This document shows, piece by piece, positions 52,437 to 61,304 of a stretch of DNA of 64,000 nucleotides. The DNA is taken from the NCBI GenBank assembly GCA_963795415.1, contig CAWCHQ010000003.1:620001-684000 (forward strand), written 5' to 3'. The translations under genes were made by a program, and so were the position numbers. How positions within the stretch are numbered: position 1 is the stretch's first letter; each line of letters starts with the position of its first letter. The notes under the pieces were generated by a model. The model saw only the letters and a program-made list of their open reading frames with translations. It did no database searches and was not told where the DNA came from. The stretch comes from CAVSUZ01 sp963795415 (GTDB lineage: Bacteria > Pseudomonadota > Alphaproteobacteria > Acetobacterales > Acetobacteraceae).

Positions 52437-52645
52437 CCGCTTGCCTCCGTCTTTGGTGGCAGCGGCCTATCATTTCCGGGCGGGGCTTCGCAATCGAAAG
52501 CGATACGGATATCCGGAATTTGCGTGATGCACCGGCCCTGACCGGTTCGGATGCCAGGCGCTTGTGGCTCTGGCATTGCGGCGGGAGCAATTGCTAGATT
52601 GGGAGCCGACTCGCGCCGCGGTGCGAGATTTTGAGGTGAACTGGT

Positions 52646-53770
52646 ATGAAATTCAAGGCCGACCGCGCCTCTTTGCTGAAGGCGCTGGCCCATGTGCAGA
52701 GCGTTGTCGAGAAGCGGAATACCATTCCGATCCTGGCGAACGTGCTGATGGCGGTGCGCGAGGGCAAGCTCACCTTGACGGCGACGGATATGGAGATCGC
52801 CATTGTCGAGGACGTTCCCGCCAGCACGTCACGGGACGGGGCGTGCACGGCCCCGGCGGCCACCCTGTATGAGATCGTGCGCAAGCTGCCGGAGGGGGTG
52901 GAACTGGAGCTGGACTGCCCGGGCGGGGACGCACAGCTGCAGCTGCGTGCCGGCAAATACGAAACGAAGCTGTTAGTGCTGCCGACCGAGGACTTCCCGG
53001 CGATGACCGCGGGGAGCCTGCCGCACCGGTTCAGCCTGTCGGCGCTGCAGCTGCGGGGGCTGATCGACCGGACCCGGTTTGCGATCAGCACGGAGGAGAC
53101 GCGGTATTACCTGAACGGGATTTTCCTGCACGCGGCGGAGTCCGACGGGGTGCGGGTGCTGCGCGCGGTCGCTACGGACGGCCACCGGTTGGCACGTGTG
53201 GAGGAGCCGCTGCCGGAAGGCGCCGGGCAGATGCCGGGGGTGATCATCCCGCGGAAGACTGTCAACGAACTGCGGAAGCTGCTGGACGAGGTGAGCGGGA
53301 ATGTGGAAGCCGCTCTTTCGGATACGCGCATCCAGTTTCATGCGGACGCCGTTCTGCTCACCAGCAAGCTGATCGACGGCACCTTCCCCGAATACGAACG
53401 AGTGATCCCGCGCACGAACGACAAAGTGCTGCGTGTCGGGAAGAAGGATTTCTCCGATGCGGTGGCGCGGGTTGCGGCGATCTCCACCGAACGGTCCCGG
53501 CCGGTGAAGCTCTCGCTTGGGCGGGATCTTCTGGTTCTTTCCGCGTCCAGTCCGGAGCAGGGGGTGGCCATGGAGGAGCTTGAGTTGGACCGGGTCAAGT
53601 ATGAGGCCTCCCCGCTGGAGATCGGGTTCCAGGCGCGGTACCTGAACGACATCACGGACCAGATCAGCGAGCAGGTGGAGTTCCGGTTTGCGGACGGGTC
53701 TGCGCCGACGGTGGTTCAGGATGCGGCGGACGCGAGCGCGCTTTATGTGCTGATGCCGATGCGGGTGTGA
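52646..53770 (+). CDS. dnaN: DNA polymerase III beta subunit (sliding clamp)
   Basis: The 374-aa protein begins KFKADRASLLKALAHVQSVV. Clamp features are EKRNTIPILANVLM, FPAMTAGSLPHRFSLSALQL, DGHRLARVEEPLPEG, IDGTFPEYERVIPRTND and the C-terminal peptide-binding end (ASALYVLMPMRV). The ring-shaped dimer tethers polymerase III to DNA. Length is normal. A GAGGTGAACTG stretch precedes the ATG. The stop overlaps the recF start (GTGA), so dnaN-recF are translationally coupled and gyrB follows. Confidence 0.97.
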   Translation: MKFKADRASLLKALAHVQSVVEKRNTIPILANVLMAVREGKLTLTATDMEIAIVEDVPASTSRDGACTAPAATLYEIVRKLPEGVELELDCPGGDAQLQLRAGKYETKLLVLPTEDFPAMTAGSLPHRFSLSALQLRGLIDRTRFAISTEETRYYLNGIFLHAAESDGVRVLRAVATDGHRLARVEEPLPEGAGQMPGVIIPRKTVNELRKLLDEVSGNVEAALSDTRIQFHADAVLLTSKLIDGTFPEYERVIPRTNDKVLRVGKKDFSDAVARVAAISTERSRPVKLSLGRDLLVLSASSPEQGVAMEELELDRVKYEASPLEIGFQARYLNDITDQISEQVEFRFADGSAPTVVQDAADASALYVLMPMRV

Positions 53771-55005
53771 CCCCTCCCCCGACACCCCTCCCGCAAGGTC
53801 CCTTGCGGGAGAGGTCAGGGGAGGGAGGACTTCGCCTTCTTCGTCTGTCGCTGACCAATTTTCGCAATTATCCCTCCCTGGTGTGGACTCCGGGCGCGCG
53901 GATCAGCGTGCTGTTCGGGCCGAACGGCAGCGGCAAGACCAATCTGCTCGAAGCAGTGTCGCTGCTGGCACCCGGGCGTGGGCTGCGGGGGGCACGGAAC
54001 GCGGAGTTTGCGCGCCGCGGGCCGGGGGTGGACGGGCGCTGGGCCGTGGCGGGGCGGTTCGCGGCGGCGGAAGGCATGGCGGAGATTGGCACTGGGACGG
54101 CTCCTGAGGGGCCGTTGGACCGGCGGGTGTTCCGGCTGGATGGCGCCGCACCGCGCAGCCAGGCCGAGATTGCATCCCGCGTAGCGATGGCGTGGCTCAC
54201 GCCGCAGATGGAGCAGCTGTTTCAGGAGGCTCCGGCTGGACGGCGGCGGTTTCTGGACCGGCTGGTCTGGGCGCTGGAGCCGGGTCATGCGCGGCAGGTG
54301 GCGTCGCACGATGCGGCGATGGCAGGCCGGAACCGGTTGCTGGTCCAAAAGGGGCGAGAAGGAGGGCGCGATGCGGCGTGGCTAGCGGGGCTGGAGGATG
54401 CGATGGCGCGGCACGCCGTCGCGGTCACCGCGGCGCGCGTGGGGCTGGTGCAGAAGCTGGATGCGGCGCTGTCCGGCCAAGGCGTGCCAGGGTTTCCGCC
54501 GGTTCGGGTGGGGCTGGACTGTGCGATCACGTCGCGGCTGCGGGAGGCCCCCGCGGTTGCGGTGGAGGACTGGGTACGGCGGGAGCTGGCAGTGTCGCGC
54601 GAGCGGGACACCGCCGCGGGATCGGCGTCGGCAGGGGCGCATCGCAGCGACCTGGTGCTGACGGACGCAATGAGCGGGCTGGCGGCGGCGCTGGCCAGCA
54701 CCGGCGAGCAGAAGGCGATGCTGGTGGGGCTGATTTTGGCGCATGCGGGGCTGATCGCGGAGGCGCGTGGGTTCGCGCCGCTGCTGCTGCTGGATGAGCC
54801 GATGGTGCACCTGGACCCGGACAGGCGGGAGGCGCTGTTCCGGACGGTTCGGAGCCTGCGGGGGCAGGTGCTGTTGACCGGCACGGATGCCGAGACGTTT
54901 TTGCCTTTGGCGGAAGCCGCTGAAGGATTGCGAACGGGTGAGGGTCGGCTCACGCCAGATACGCGATTTTCGGGCATCGTTCCGGCTGTGCCGGGAGCCG
55001 CGTAG
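53767..55005 (+). CDS. recF: DNA replication and repair protein RecF
   Basis: A protein of about 412 aa. After a non-conserved N-terminus, the ABC-type ATPase starts LRLSLTNFRNYPSLVWTPGA. Walker A is LFGPNGSGKTNLLEAVSLL, the signature-like region is GEQKAMLVGLILAHAGL, and Walker B is LLLLDEPMVHLDPDRREALF. RecF loads RecA at gapped DNA. The start GTG 53767 overlaps the dnaN stop. The first 22 residues (TPPPTPLPQGPLRERSGEGG) are encoded by a palindromic CTCCCGCAAGGTCCC-type repeat inserted at the 5' end, giving an unusual N-terminal extension. Confidence 0.93.
   Translation: MTPPPTPLPQGPLRERSGEGGLRLLRLSLTNFRNYPSLVWTPGARISVLFGPNGSGKTNLLEAVSLLAPGRGLRGARNAEFARRGPGVDGRWAVAGRFAAAEGMAEIGTGTAPEGPLDRRVFRLDGAAPRSQAEIASRVAMAWLTPQMEQLFQEAPAGRRRFLDRLVWALEPGHARQVASHDAAMAGRNRLLVQKGREGGRDAAWLAGLEDAMARHAVAVTAARVGLVQKLDAALSGQGVPGFPPVRVGLDCAITSRLREAPAVAVEDWVRRELAVSRERDTAAGSASAGAHRSDLVLTDAMSGLAAALASTGEQKAMLVGLILAHAGLIAEARGFAPLLLLDEPMVHLDPDRREALFRTVRSLRGQVLLTGTDAETFLPLAEAAEGLRTGEGRLTPDTRFSGIVPAVPGAA
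53770..53826. repeat. CTCCCGCAAGG-type palindrome inside recF 5' end (copy 4)
   Basis: CCCCTCCCGCAAGGTCCCTT and GCGGGAGAGG form a palindrome related to the copies at 16720, 19505 and 39450. It is translated as Pro/Arg/Gly-rich residues at the RecF N-terminus. Confidence 0.65.
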
Positions 55006-55007
55006 CG

Positions 55008-55032
55008 GCTATATATCTGGCTATATATCTAG
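55008..55032 (+). promoter_or_regulatory. Direct repeats upstream of gyrB
   Basis: GGCTATATATCT occurs twice in near-tandem (about 55008-55019 and 55020-55031), an AT-rich island in GC-rich DNA 35 bases before the gyrB ATG. It may be a promoter -10 region or a supercoiling-sensitive element; this is inference from composition. Confidence 0.45.
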
Positions 55033-55066
55033 AGTATCACGCACAGTGTGGAGTTCCTCCGCCGGC

Positions 55067-57502
55067 ATGTCCGAAAACGCCGCCTCGCAGACTGATTCCG
55101 ACGCCTATGACGCTTCGTCCATTTCGGTCCTGCGCGGCCTGGATGCGGTGCGGAAGCGGCCGGGGATGTATATCGGGGACACCGATGACGGCTCCGGCCT
55201 GCACCATATGGCGTTCGAGATCATCGACAACGCGGTCGACGAGGCACAGGCCGGATTTGCGGATCGCGTCGAGATGGTCCTGAACGGCGATGGCAGCGTG
55301 ACGGTGCGGGACAACGGCCGCGGAATCCCGACCGATATCCACCTGGAGGAGGGGGTTTCGGCCGCGGAGGTTGTGCTGACCCGGCTGCACGCGGGGGGGA
55401 AGTTCAACCAGAACTCCTACAAGGTTTCGGGCGGGCTGCACGGCGTGGGCGCGGCGGTAGTGAATGCGCTGTCCGAATGGATGGAAGTGCGTATCTGGCG
55501 GGACGGGCAGGAGCATTTGATCCGCTTCGGCAACGGCGATGCGGAAGCACCGCTATCGGTGGTAGGGCCGAGCGATCAGCCTAGCGGCACGGAAGTGACG
55601 TTCAAGCCGAGCCCCGCGACGTTCACTCGCACTGAGTTCGACTTTGCGCTGCTGGAGAGGCGGTTGCGCGAGCTGGCGTTTCTGAACTCCGGGCTGACGA
55701 TCGTGCTGCGGGATGAGCGGCACGCGCCGGCGCAGGAAGCGGTGATGCGCTATGACGGCGGGCTGGTGGCGTTCGTCGGATGGCTGGACCGGGCCAAGAC
55801 GGCGGTGTTCACGCCGCCGATGAGCGTGCGCGCCGCGGACGACGCGCAGGGGATCCGCGTGGAGTTTGCGCTGTCATGGAACGACAGTTTCCACGAAACC
55901 ATGCTGTGCTTCACCAACAACATCCCGCAGCGGGATGGGGGCACGCATCTAGCGGGTTTTCGCGCGGCGCTGACCCGCATGGTGACGAAATACGCCGAGG
56001 GGATGGGCAAGAAGGAACAGTTGCAACTTGTCGGCGACGACATGCGGGAGGGGATGACGGCGGTTCTTTCGGTGAAGGTACCGGACCCGAAATTCTCGTC
56101 GCAGACGAAAGACAAGCTGGTGAGCTCCGAGGTGCAGCCGGTGGTGCAGGCGGCGGTATCGGATGCGCTGGGGCACTGGTTCGAGACGCACCCCAAGGAA
56201 GCCAAGTCGGTGGTGCAGAAAGTGATGGATGCGGCAGCGGCGCGGGAGGCCGCGCGCAAGGCGCGGGAGCTGACGCGGCGGAAGGGCGTGCTGGATATCT
56301 CCACCTTGCCGGGAAAGCTGGCCGACTGCCAGGAGCGCGATCCGGCGAAATCGGAGTTGTTCATCGTGGAGGGCGATTCGGCCGGCGGGTCGGCGAAGCA
56401 GGGGCGCGACCGGAAGTTTCAGGCGATCCTTCCGTTGAAGGGAAAGATTCTGAACGTCGAGCGGGCTCGGTTCGACCGTATGCTGGGCAGCCAGGAGATC
56501 GGGACCCTGATTACCGCTTTGGGAACGGGTATCGGGCGGGCCGAGCCGGAGCAGGGCGGATTTGATGTCAGCAAGCTGCGGTATCATCGGATTGTTATCA
56601 TGACGGATGCGGATGTGGACGGATCGCATATCCGCACGCTGCTGTTGACGTTCTTCTTCCGGCAGATGCCGCAGCTGATCGATCGGGGGCATCTGTTCAT
56701 TGCGCAGCCTCCGCTGTACCGGGCCAAACGGGGGAATGACGAGCGATATCTTAAGGATGACCGCGCGCTGGAGGATTATCTCCTGGACAAGGCGCTGGCG
56801 GAGGCGCGACTGAGTTATGCCGACGGCCGGGTTTTCGAGGGCGAGGATCTGCGGGCGGAGACCAGCTGGCTGCGCGAGGCCACCATGCGGCTGCGGCGGC
56901 TTTCGACGGTGATCCCCATACCGCTCTTGGAGCAGGTGGCTGTGGCCGGGGCGTTGACGTCGGATGCGGGGCGGGCCGCCGCCGCTGCGCAAATCCTGAC
57001 ACAACGGCTGAACGCGGTCTCAGCACCGTCGGAGCGTGGCTGGGTTGTTGGGCCACCCGATGGGGTCGGGCTGACCCTGGGACGTGTGGTACGAGGTGTG
57101 ACGGAGAAATACACGCTCGATCCGGCCAGTTTGCGCAGCGCGGAGGCGCGTTGGCTGGCCGAGCGCGCGGAGGTGCTGACTGGGAAGTTCCGCGAGCCGG
57201 CGCGGTTGAAGCTGGACAAGGACGAGGTAAGCGTTGCGGGTCCGGCGACGGCGTATGACCGCGTTTTGGGGCAGGGGCGGCGGGGGCTGACGATCCAGCG
57301 GTTCAAGGGTTTGGGTGAGATGAATCCGGATCAATTGTGGCAGACGACGCTCGATCCGGCGGCGCGGACCTTGTTGCAGGTGAAAGTTGGTGATGCGGAA
57401 GACGCGGGGCAGGTGTTCAGCACGCTGATGGGCGATGTGGTTGAGCCGCGGCGGGAGTTTATTGTGGGGAACGCCCTGAAGGTGGCGAATTTGGATGTGT
57501 AG
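55067..57502 (+). CDS. gyrB: DNA gyrase subunit B
   Basis: The 811-aa protein starts at ATG 55067 (SENAASQTDSDAYDASSISV). The GHKL ATPase has VRKRPGMYIGDT, EIIDNAVDEAQAG, VRDNGRGIPTDIH and GGLHGVGAAVVNALS. The transducer domain follows. The TOPRIM domain has LFIVEGDSAGGSAKQGRDRK and IMTDADVDGSHIRTLLLTFF. The C-terminus is QRFKGLGEMNPDQLW and RREFIVGNALKVANLDV. With GyrA it introduces negative supercoils. An in-frame upstream extension overlapping recF has no conserved sequence and was not used. Identification is secure. Confidence 0.97.
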   Translation: MSENAASQTDSDAYDASSISVLRGLDAVRKRPGMYIGDTDDGSGLHHMAFEIIDNAVDEAQAGFADRVEMVLNGDGSVTVRDNGRGIPTDIHLEEGVSAAEVVLTRLHAGGKFNQNSYKVSGGLHGVGAAVVNALSEWMEVRIWRDGQEHLIRFGNGDAEAPLSVVGPSDQPSGTEVTFKPSPATFTRTEFDFALLERRLRELAFLNSGLTIVLRDERHAPAQEAVMRYDGGLVAFVGWLDRAKTAVFTPPMSVRAADDAQGIRVEFALSWNDSFHETMLCFTNNIPQRDGGTHLAGFRAALTRMVTKYAEGMGKKEQLQLVGDDMREGMTAVLSVKVPDPKFSSQTKDKLVSSEVQPVVQAAVSDALGHWFETHPKEAKSVVQKVMDAAAAREAARKARELTRRKGVLDISTLPGKLADCQERDPAKSELFIVEGDSAGGSAKQGRDRKFQAILPLKGKILNVERARFDRMLGSQEIGTLITALGTGIGRAEPEQGGFDVSKLRYHRIVIMTDADVDGSHIRTLLLTFFFRQMPQLIDRGHLFIAQPPLYRAKRGNDERYLKDDRALEDYLLDKALAEARLSYADGRVFEGEDLRAETSWLREATMRLRRLSTVIPIPLLEQVAVAGALTSDAGRAAAAAQILTQRLNAVSAPSERGWVVGPPDGVGLTLGRVVRGVTEKYTLDPASLRSAEARWLAERAEVLTGKFREPARLKLDKDEVSVAGPATAYDRVLGQGRRGLTIQRFKGLGEMNPDQLWQTTLDPAARTLLQVKVGDAEDAGQVFSTLMGDVVEPRREFIVGNALKVANLDV

Positions 57503-57504
57503 GG

Positions 57505-57960
57505 TGGCGGTTCTCAGCTCGGCCAGGATCATGTTCGAGGTGCCGCCGAGTAACGCCGGCGTAACGTAGTACCCCAACGACATCATAAACACCATGAGGC
57601 TTCCGGCCGCCGGTCCCGGATGAACCAGCGGTAGAGATACCCAATGAAGCGACCGTATTGGCGTCGCGCCGCATAGTGTCGTTGCTCGGAATGTCGCCGG
57701 ATCCAGCGTCGATGGCGTGGATTGCAGCGGCAGCACCAGGAACGGAAGCATGATGTACGTCATACCGATCGTCACACCGGCGTGGCGCTACCGCCAGGAC
57801 CACGCAAGTGCAGACCCAGCAGCGCGGTCACCACGGTAACCAGGCCGGCAACAATAAAGGTAATGGCAAAGACCTTCAGGCAGGTGGGAGTGCCGAAAAT
57901 TCCGCGTAGTTCTGTAATCCCGGGTGCGGACCGAGCGATGGGCCTCCCTATCGCGGAACA
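57505..57960 (-). pseudogene. Polyamine-type ABC permease remnant (PotB/PotH-like)
   Basis: The minus strand reads VTIGMTYIMLPFLVLPLQST followed by ATPIRSLHWVSLPL, and VFMMSLGYYVTPALLGGTSN then MILAEL. These are the C-terminal membrane part and EAA-loop region of spermidine/putrescine-type permeases. An upstream frame adds IFGTPTCLKVFAITFIVAGL and VTVVTALLGLHLR. Several frameshifts are present, and the C-terminal end is cut off next to gyrB. The remnant abuts a cluster of amine-catabolism genes, so a lost polyamine importer is plausible. The stretch 57961-58172 shows nothing further. Confidence 0.65.
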
Positions 57961-58172
57961 CCCATGATGAAGGAGACCGGCCGAGTCGAGTTCCCTGACA
58001 GCCGACCGGCGATCAGGCTGCCGCCACGGCGCCCGGGCTGAGGCCCACGCCTTCCTCGTGCGACTGGGAAAAAAATCGACCGCGCGAGCCGGCCGCGATC
58101 CGGATCGCGCTATTACCCATCAGTGCATTCCGGAACCGGAAATGCCTGCGACGGCGCCCCAGTTGGTCCCGT

Positions 58173-58236
58173 GCCAATATCGCCAGACGCCAATATCGCC
58201 AGACGCCAATATCGCCAGACGCCAATATCGCCAGAC
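58173..58236 (+). repeat. 16-bp tandem repeat x4
   Basis: GCCAATATCGCCAGAC is repeated four times exactly with no spacers. No repeat-spacer structure, so not CRISPR. The surrounding gap (58237-58483) has no recognisable gene. Confidence 0.92.
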
Positions 58237-58483
58237 AAGGCCCCGCCAGAACCAGTGTCGTGCTGCTGATCTGAATGATCCTCCCGGGAGACGTGGTCGT
58301 TGCCGTTGGGTTTGCGCTGTCCTTCTCGGACCTGAAACATGCCGCAGATTGCGTCAGACATATGGAGGACTTGCGCACATAATGCTTCCAGGTGGACTAG
58401 ATTCCACACGATGCTCTGTCCGCCCTCGCTAAATTCTTTCGGTGATCCCGGATGCCGAAAACTCAGCTTCGTTCGCGCGCACC

Positions 58484-59852
58484 ATGCGAAAACAACATGA
58501 TGGAGCGGTGAGTGCTTTTGAGGGTCCCTCAATCACTCCTGTAAGGAGCGACACAGCTCTACCGCCGCGAGTTGATGTCGTCATCATTGGGGGCGGTATT
58601 GTCGGCGCCGCCACGGCCTACTTTCTTGCAAAAAAGGGCATCTCCGTCGCGCTGCTGGAAAAGGGTCAGGTTGCCGGAGAGCAGTCGAGCCGCAATTGGG
58701 GCTGGTGCCGGCAGCAGAATCGCGACCAGCGCGAGCTGCCGCTGATGAAGGAGAGTATGGCGCTGTGGGCCACACTGCACCGGGAGGCTGGCGCCGATCT
58801 CGGGTTCCGCCGCACAGGGCTGATCTACGTCACGAAAGACCCGAAAGAACTCGCGACCTGGGAAAACTGGATCAACATGGCGCAGCCGTTCCAGGTCGGC
58901 AGCCGGATGCTGAGCCCGACCGAGGCGCGGGAGATGACCCCGGGGAACGCTCAGGACTGGATCGGTGGCGTTCATTCAGCGCGGGACGGCCGTGCGGAGC
59001 CCGCCATGGCGGCATCGGTTCTGGCGGAGGCGGCGCGCAAGCGCGGAGCCACGATCCATCAGAATTGCGCGGTGCGCGGGCTCGAAACCACGGCCGGCCG
59101 GGTCTCCGGCGTCGTGACAGAAGCCGGCCGGATCCAGGCGGCCAGCGTGCTGTGCGCGGCGGGTGCTTGGGCTTCGATGTTCTGCCGCCGGCACGGAATC
59201 GAGTTTCCCCAGGCGGGAATCCGCTCGACGGTGTTTGCCACCACGCCGGGCGCCGAGGTTGCGCCCGGCGGGCTGGTGACGCCGGACTTCACGCTCACTC
59301 GCCGGTTGGATGGCGGCTACATCGTGGCGGCGCAGAATCGCGGCCGGCTGGACGTGACGCCGCAGGGGCTGCGCTACGCCCGCCAATTCTGGCCGCTGTT
59401 CCGCGAGCGGCGGAAGAACCTCAAGGTCGGCATCGGACGATCCTTCCTGGACGGTCCCGAGGCGCGGGTCGGCAACTGGTCCTTCGATGGGCCGACCCTG
59501 TTCGAACGGCACCGGATTTACGCGCCGCCGGCTGATACCAGCGTCGTCGAACCGGCGTTGAGGCGTGTGATCGCGACCTATCCGGCACTGGAGGGGCTTC
59601 GCATGGCGCGGATCTGGGGAGGTTGGATCGAACTCGACGCCGGACTCGCTGCCGGTGATTTCCGCCATTGAATCGTTGCCCGGCTTCTTCCTGGCCGCGG
59701 GGTTCAGTGGCCACGGTTTCGGCATTGGCCCCGGTGCGGGCCGGCTGGCGGCGGACCTGGTTGCGGGCGATCCGCCGATCGTTGATCCGGCGCCGTTCCG
59801 CCACAGCCGGCTAGTGGACGGTTCGCGGCTCGGCCGTCCCGGGATGATGTAG
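58484..59852 (+). pseudogene. FAD-dependent amine oxidase-like protein (DAO family), frameshifted
   Basis: After a non-conserved leader the FAD-binding motif is DVVIIGGGIVGAATAYFLAK, followed by EQSSRNWGWCRQQNRDQREL, GRAEPAMAASVLAEAARKRG and WGGW. At about 59633 one extra A breaks the frame (WIELDAG). Removing it gives WIDSTPDSLPVISAIESLPG and FFLAAGFSGHGFGIGPGAGR, the standard DAO C-terminal FAD-contact region, ending PGMM at 59852. The full product would be about 456 aa. Related enzymes oxidise amines or amino acids; a gamma-glutamylputrescine oxidase-like role fits the neighbouring aminotransferase and second oxidase, as inference. Start could be upstream at 58442. Confidence 0.78.
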
Positions 59853-59865
59853 GCGTTCCGTGCCG

Positions 59866-60708
59866 ATGGATGTTGCCGCGGAAATCCGGTTACGTCCGCT
59901 GCGGCGGTCCGATCTGATTCCAGCGCAGGCGATCTCGGCCACTTTCGGATGGCCGCACCGGGTGGAGGACTGGGAGTTCATGCTCGGCCTGGGGTGCGGC
60001 TGGGCCGCAGAGCAGGACCGGGTGCTGCTGGGGACCGGGCTGTGCTGGACGTACGGCCGGGAGGAAGGGGCCCTGGGCATGATCTGCGTGGATCGCAGAC
60101 AGCAAGGAAAGGGGATCGGCCGTTCACTACTCCGCACTCTTCTGCACGCGCTGGAGGGGCGGCGGGTCGTGCTGCACTCCACAGATGAAGGGCTGCAGCT
60201 TTACGGGTCGTTGGGGTTTGTTCCGGCCGGGCGAATCCGGCAGCACCAGGGCGCCACGTTTCAGCCGCCGCTGATGCCGTTGCGCGCCGGCGAGCGGGTG
60301 CGTCCGACCGGCCGGAGCGATCCGGCGCTGTTGTCCGCACTGGACCGCGAGGCGAGCGGCTTGGACCGGCGGGCATTGATTGGCGCGCTCCTGGAAGCTG
60401 GAACAGCGGTCGTGCTTGATGATGACGGACGAGCGACGGGGTTCGCGATCCTGCGCCGGTTCGGGATCGGGCAGGTGATCGGACCGGTGGTGGCGCGTGA
60501 TGCGGCTGGCGCGCGGGCGCTCATCGGACATTTTCTGGCCGCCAATCCGGGCCAGTTCATGCGGATCGATGTGCCGGAGGAATCCGGACTCTCCAGCTGG
60601 CTGCAAAGCCTTGGTCTGGCAGATGCCGGTGGCGCGGTGCGGATGGTGCGCGGGGCGGATCTCGAGCGTCCCCGGAGCTTTGCGCTGGTGAGCCAGGCGT
60701 TAGGTTGA
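59866..60708 (+). CDS. GNAT family N-acetyltransferase
   Basis: A protein of about 280 aa. The N-terminal half is a GNAT domain (RLRPLRRSDLIPAQAISATF, MICVDRRQQGKGIGRSLLRT with the acetyl-CoA pyrophosphate loop RQQGKGIG, then LYGSLGFVPAG). The C-terminal half is a second, degenerate GNAT-like module (RATGFAILRRFGIGQVIGPV, SWLQSLGLADAGGAVRMV). This tandem layout is common in uncharacterised acyltransferases. It begins 14 bases after the FAD oxidoreductase, suggesting one operon. GTG 59860 is an alternative start. Acceptor substrate unknown. Confidence 0.8.
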   Translation: MDVAAEIRLRPLRRSDLIPAQAISATFGWPHRVEDWEFMLGLGCGWAAEQDRVLLGTGLCWTYGREEGALGMICVDRRQQGKGIGRSLLRTLLHALEGRRVVLHSTDEGLQLYGSLGFVPAGRIRQHQGATFQPPLMPLRAGERVRPTGRSDPALLSALDREASGLDRRALIGALLEAGTAVVLDDDGRATGFAILRRFGIGQVIGPVVARDAAGARALIGHFLAANPGQFMRIDVPEESGLSSWLQSLGLADAGGAVRMVRGADLERPRSFALVSQALG

Positions 60709-60718
60709 AGAGTTTGTT

Positions 60719-60768
60719 GGGAGCGTGATTCACGCCTCCGACGATACCGTCTCCGGCGATCACGCTCT
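60719..60768. repeat. AGCGTGATT palindrome family (copy 1)
   Basis: AGCGTGATTCACGC at one end and GCGATCACGCT at the other form an imperfect palindrome. Related units are in tandem at 62824-62937. Confidence 0.55.
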
Positions 60769-60806
60769 GTATTGCGTCCTCTTGCCGGTTATGCTTCGCC
60801 AGCCGA

Positions 60807-61304
60807 ATGGTTGGCAACGCGCCGAAGCTCGACCGCATCGACCTGCGCATCCTGACGCATCTTCAGAAGAATGGCCGCGTGACCAACGTGGAGCTTGCCG
60901 AGGCGGTGGGGCTGTCGCCGAGCCCGTGCCTGGTGCGGGTGAAGCGGCTGGAGAAGGCCGGTTACATCCTGGGCTACGGCGCGCAGATCCAGATGCAGAA
61001 GCTGGGGGACACGCAGATCGTGTTTACCGAGGTGACGCTGTCGGATCATCGTAGTGCGGATTTCGCCCGCTTCGAGGCTGCAATCCGCAAGGTGGACGAG
61101 ATCATCGAATGCCACCTGGTGAGCGGTGGCTACGATTATCTGCTGAAGTTCGTCACCCGCAACGTGCAGCACTATCAGGAAATCATCGAGCGGCTGCTCG
61201 AACTCAGCATCGGGATCGAGAAGTATTTCAGCTACCTGGTGATCAAGTCGATCTTCGTGAAGCAGCATTACCCGCTGGAGAAGTTCTTCAGCCGGAAGGA
61301 TTGA
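60807..61304 (+). CDS. Lrp/AsnC family transcriptional regulator
   Basis: A 165-aa protein. The N-terminal helix-turn-helix is KLDRIDLRILTHLQKNGRVT then NVELAEAVGLSPSPCLVRVK. The C-terminal RAM ligand-binding domain includes GYGAQIQMQKLGDTQIVFTE, ECHLVSGGYDYLLKFV and GIEKYFSYLVIKSIF. It likely senses an amino acid or amine and controls the adjacent aminotransferase and oxidase genes, as local Lrp-type regulators often do. Translation may start at TTG 60807 or slightly upstream (TTCGCCAG region); the HTH begins at residue 8. Confidence 0.88.
   Translation: MVGNAPKLDRIDLRILTHLQKNGRVTNVELAEAVGLSPSPCLVRVKRLEKAGYILGYGAQIQMQKLGDTQIVFTEVTLSDHRSADFARFEAAIRKVDEIIECHLVSGGYDYLLKFVTRNVQHYQEIIERLLELSIGIEKYFSYLVIKSIFVKQHYPLEKFFSRKD

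Noticed and set aside
58173..58236. CRISPR-like array
   Set aside because: The units are head-to-tail with no spacers and no cas genes are present.
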